Source of the DNA: Eledone cirrhosa
Lineage: Eukaryota; Mollusca; Cephalopoda; Octopoda; Eledonidae
Assembly (NCBI GenBank): GCA_964016885.1
Contig: OZ024744.1
Location: forward strand, 116,191,302 to 116,255,301
DNA: 64,000 bases
Direction: 5' to 3'
The notes beneath the pieces are model-generated. The model was not told where the DNA came from and did not search any database. It was given only the letters and a program-made list of their open reading frames with translations. Both the position numbers and the translations under genes were made by a program. The first letter of the stretch is position 1, and each line of letters starts with the position of its first letter. Below, in pieces: positions 62,873-64,000 of the stretch.

Positions 62873-63655
62873 ATGAATGTACCACATTTGCCCGCCTTTA
62901 CTGGAAAACCTAAGATGTGGTTTGCCCAGTTACAGGCGTATTTTACGGTCTGTAAGACCGAATCTGACCAGCACCTCGCTGTACTGATTAGCGGCCTCCC
63001 CCCCCCCCCTAATCTAGCAGATTCGGTCCAAGACCTAATTACATACCCCCCCTCTGACTTGACGTATGAGTTTTTGAAGGGCGAGATTTTGAGGAGGAAT
63101 TGTAAGTCGGTAGAGAGTCGTTTTCGGTCACTGATCGAGGACGAACGATTAGGTGACAGGACCCCTACCGCTTTTCTCCGGCATTTGCGGGATTTGAGCG
63201 ATTCCCAAGATCAGGATAGCCCTTTCCTGAAGCAATTGTTCTTCTCTCGCCTACCTCAAGAGGTACAGGCGATCCTAGCCCATATGCTAGAGGTGAATAC
63301 CCTGGATCACATTGCTGTCTCTGCTGACAAAATTGTAGAGGTGACGAAGAGAGACACTTCGAAGCCAAAGTACGTTGCTTCCTCTTCTCTTCCTCAATCA
63401 CGCTCATCAGCGTCTGATGGCAATTTAATCACCACAATGGAAGCCATGACTCGTCAAATGGCGGAGTTGTGCAAGGAATTCAGGTCCTTTGGACGGCAGA
63501 GGAGCCGCTCACGACGTTATTCAACTTCTCGCCACCGTAGCCCTTCCAACACACCAGGAACAACATATTGTTATTACCATGAAAGATATGGTAAAAAAGC
63601 CGCCCGTTGTAGGCCTTCTTGTGCTTACGAGGGAAAAGACGACCAGAGTCACTAA
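62873..63655 (+). CDS. gag: Gypsy Gag protein with CHCC zinc knuckle
   Basis: 260 codons, ATG at 62873 (MNVPHLPAFTGKPKMWFAQL), the first ATG in the frame with the expected capsid-like start (F-G-P-W-F-Q-Y-F spacing) seen in CsRn1-type Gag. Residues ~1-150 are the helical capsid region (DLTYEFLKGEILRR, LRHLRDLSDSQD, FLKQLFFSRLP). Residues ~205-225 are a basic Arg/Ser-rich stretch. A zinc knuckle follows with C233, H236, C246, C250 (CX2HX9CX3C), the CHCC form reported for the CsRn1 clade instead of the usual CCHC. Gag forms the cytoplasmic particle that packages element RNA. A 12-C run at 62998-63009 encodes prolines and is slip-prone. The frame is intact. Confidence 0.92.
   Translation: MNVPHLPAFTGKPKMWFAQLQAYFTVCKTESDQHLAVLISGLPPPPNLADSVQDLITYPPSDLTYEFLKGEILRRNCKSVESRFRSLIEDERLGDRTPTAFLRHLRDLSDSQDQDSPFLKQLFFSRLPQEVQAILAHMLEVNTLDHIAVSADKIVEVTKRDTSKPKYVASSSLPQSRSSASDGNLITTMEAMTRQMAELCKEFRSFGRQRSRSRRYSTSRHRSPSNTPGTTYCYYHERYGKKAARCRPSCAYEGKDDQSH
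63631..63637 (+). promoter_or_regulatory. Candidate -1 frameshift slippery site between gag and pol
   Basis: GGGAAAA, read in the gag frame as G GGA AAA, fits the X XXY YYZ rule. Gag stops at 63653-63655, and the protease reading frame lies exactly in -1, open across the site. I did not identify a downstream pseudoknot. Confidence 0.6.
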
Positions 63656-64000
63656 CGGCGGATAGTGCGCTCTGCGAAACATCTAACCGCCACTTTTTCA
63701 TTGAGGACCTGCTGTCAGGTAGAGCTTTTCTGGTTGACACAGGTGCAGCTTGTTCCGTATGGCCTGTATGTTGTATGAAGGAGACTTTCCTGAGACGCCT
63801 ATTGAGTTGCAGGCAGTAAATTGTTCGCCGATTCGAACTTTAGGACAAATCTCGTTACCTTTGCAGTTTCGTAATCTGCGGCGCGAATTTAAATGGATAT
63901 TTACTGTCGCTGCCTTGCCGTATCCGATTCTAGGCGCGGATTTTCTCTACCATTTTTCATTGACGGTGGACCTTCGTGGTAAACGCCTAATTGATGGCAT
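63638..64000 (+). pseudogene. pol: Gypsy aspartic protease (start of pol), frameshifted, partial
   Basis: In the -1 frame after gag: ADSALCETSNRHFFIEDLLS, then the active site FLVDTGAACSVWP (DTGA codons at 63736-63747). The frame stops at 63817-63819. From about 63777 the expected downstream protease sequence (EGDFPETPIELQAVN, then PYPILGADFLYHFSLTVDL, the ILG motif) continues in another frame to the window end. A single-base indel near 63760-63780 therefore breaks this copy. The protease matures Gag and Pol. RT onward lies outside the window. Confidence 0.85.

Larger units (their letters stand above)
61773..64000 (+). mobile_element. 5' part of a second Ty3/Gypsy (CsRn1-like) element, Gypsy-2 (cut by window end)
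   Basis: 5' LTR, altered PBS, ~0.86-kb leader, gag, and the start of pol (protease), running off the right edge. It supplies the parts missing from Gypsy-1, and the LTRs of the two copies are nearly identical, so both belong to one family. The left flank is the ~420-bp satellite (CATA). Confidence 0.92.

Overview
The window looks like repeat-rich, gene-poor DNA from a cephalopod, most likely an octopus. Two repeats suggest this: a tRNA-derived SINE with the octopus-type body and tail (B box GAGTTCAAATCCCGCC, a GGGGTCGATAAA-like body, end CTTGTGCCTAAAGTAGAAA), and a short dispersed repeat ending in (GAT)n after a CCCATGCTAGC block. I see no host protein-coding gene, rRNA or functional tRNA gene. 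Everything recognisable is satellite DNA or a mobile element.

Layout. 1-308: ~40-bp minisatellite. 309-564 and ~3527-6784: 115-bp satellite whose + strand encodes a fragment resembling the C-terminal tail of a LINE reverse transcriptase. It is interrupted by a dead hAT transposon (565-~3526), which itself holds a solo LTR (765-1488) carrying a SINE. 6785-26430: 100-bp satellite (about 145 units) that appears to derive from a tRNA-headed SINE. It contains two copies (A1 8842-11097, A2 13281-15915) of a non-autonomous LTR retrotransposon. 26431-30012: rearranged Ty3/Gypsy element (CsRn1-like) with RT, RNase H and integrase, bounded by inverted LTRs. 30013-52156 and 60260-61772: ~420-bp satellite (about 55 units) with a 5,218-bp tandem duplication. 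52157-58225: Penelope-like element (RT plus GIY-YIG) with 1.2-kb direct terminal repeats. 58248-60035: a young non-autonomous LTR element (B) in an inverted Penelope fragment. 61773-64000: 5' end of a second Gypsy copy (LTR, gag, protease), cut by the window edge.

Most notable: on the minus strand, the ~420-bp satellite unit folds as a type-I hammerhead ribozyme (CUGANGA core, 4-bp stem II, GAAA, palindromic ACUAGU stem III, 6-bp stem I plus an outer helix). The Penelope element also carries a hammerhead in each terminal repeat. This makes the array a candidate animal retrozyme family, or a satellite derived from one, lying next to the kind of element thought to mobilise retrozymes.

The LTR elements form one functional family. 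Gypsy, A and B share LTR ends (TGTAGT...TAAA), 4-bp target duplications where these can be read, and a primer-binding site matching tRNA-Trp. A and B encode no recognisable protein and are probably mobilised by the Gypsy gag-pol.
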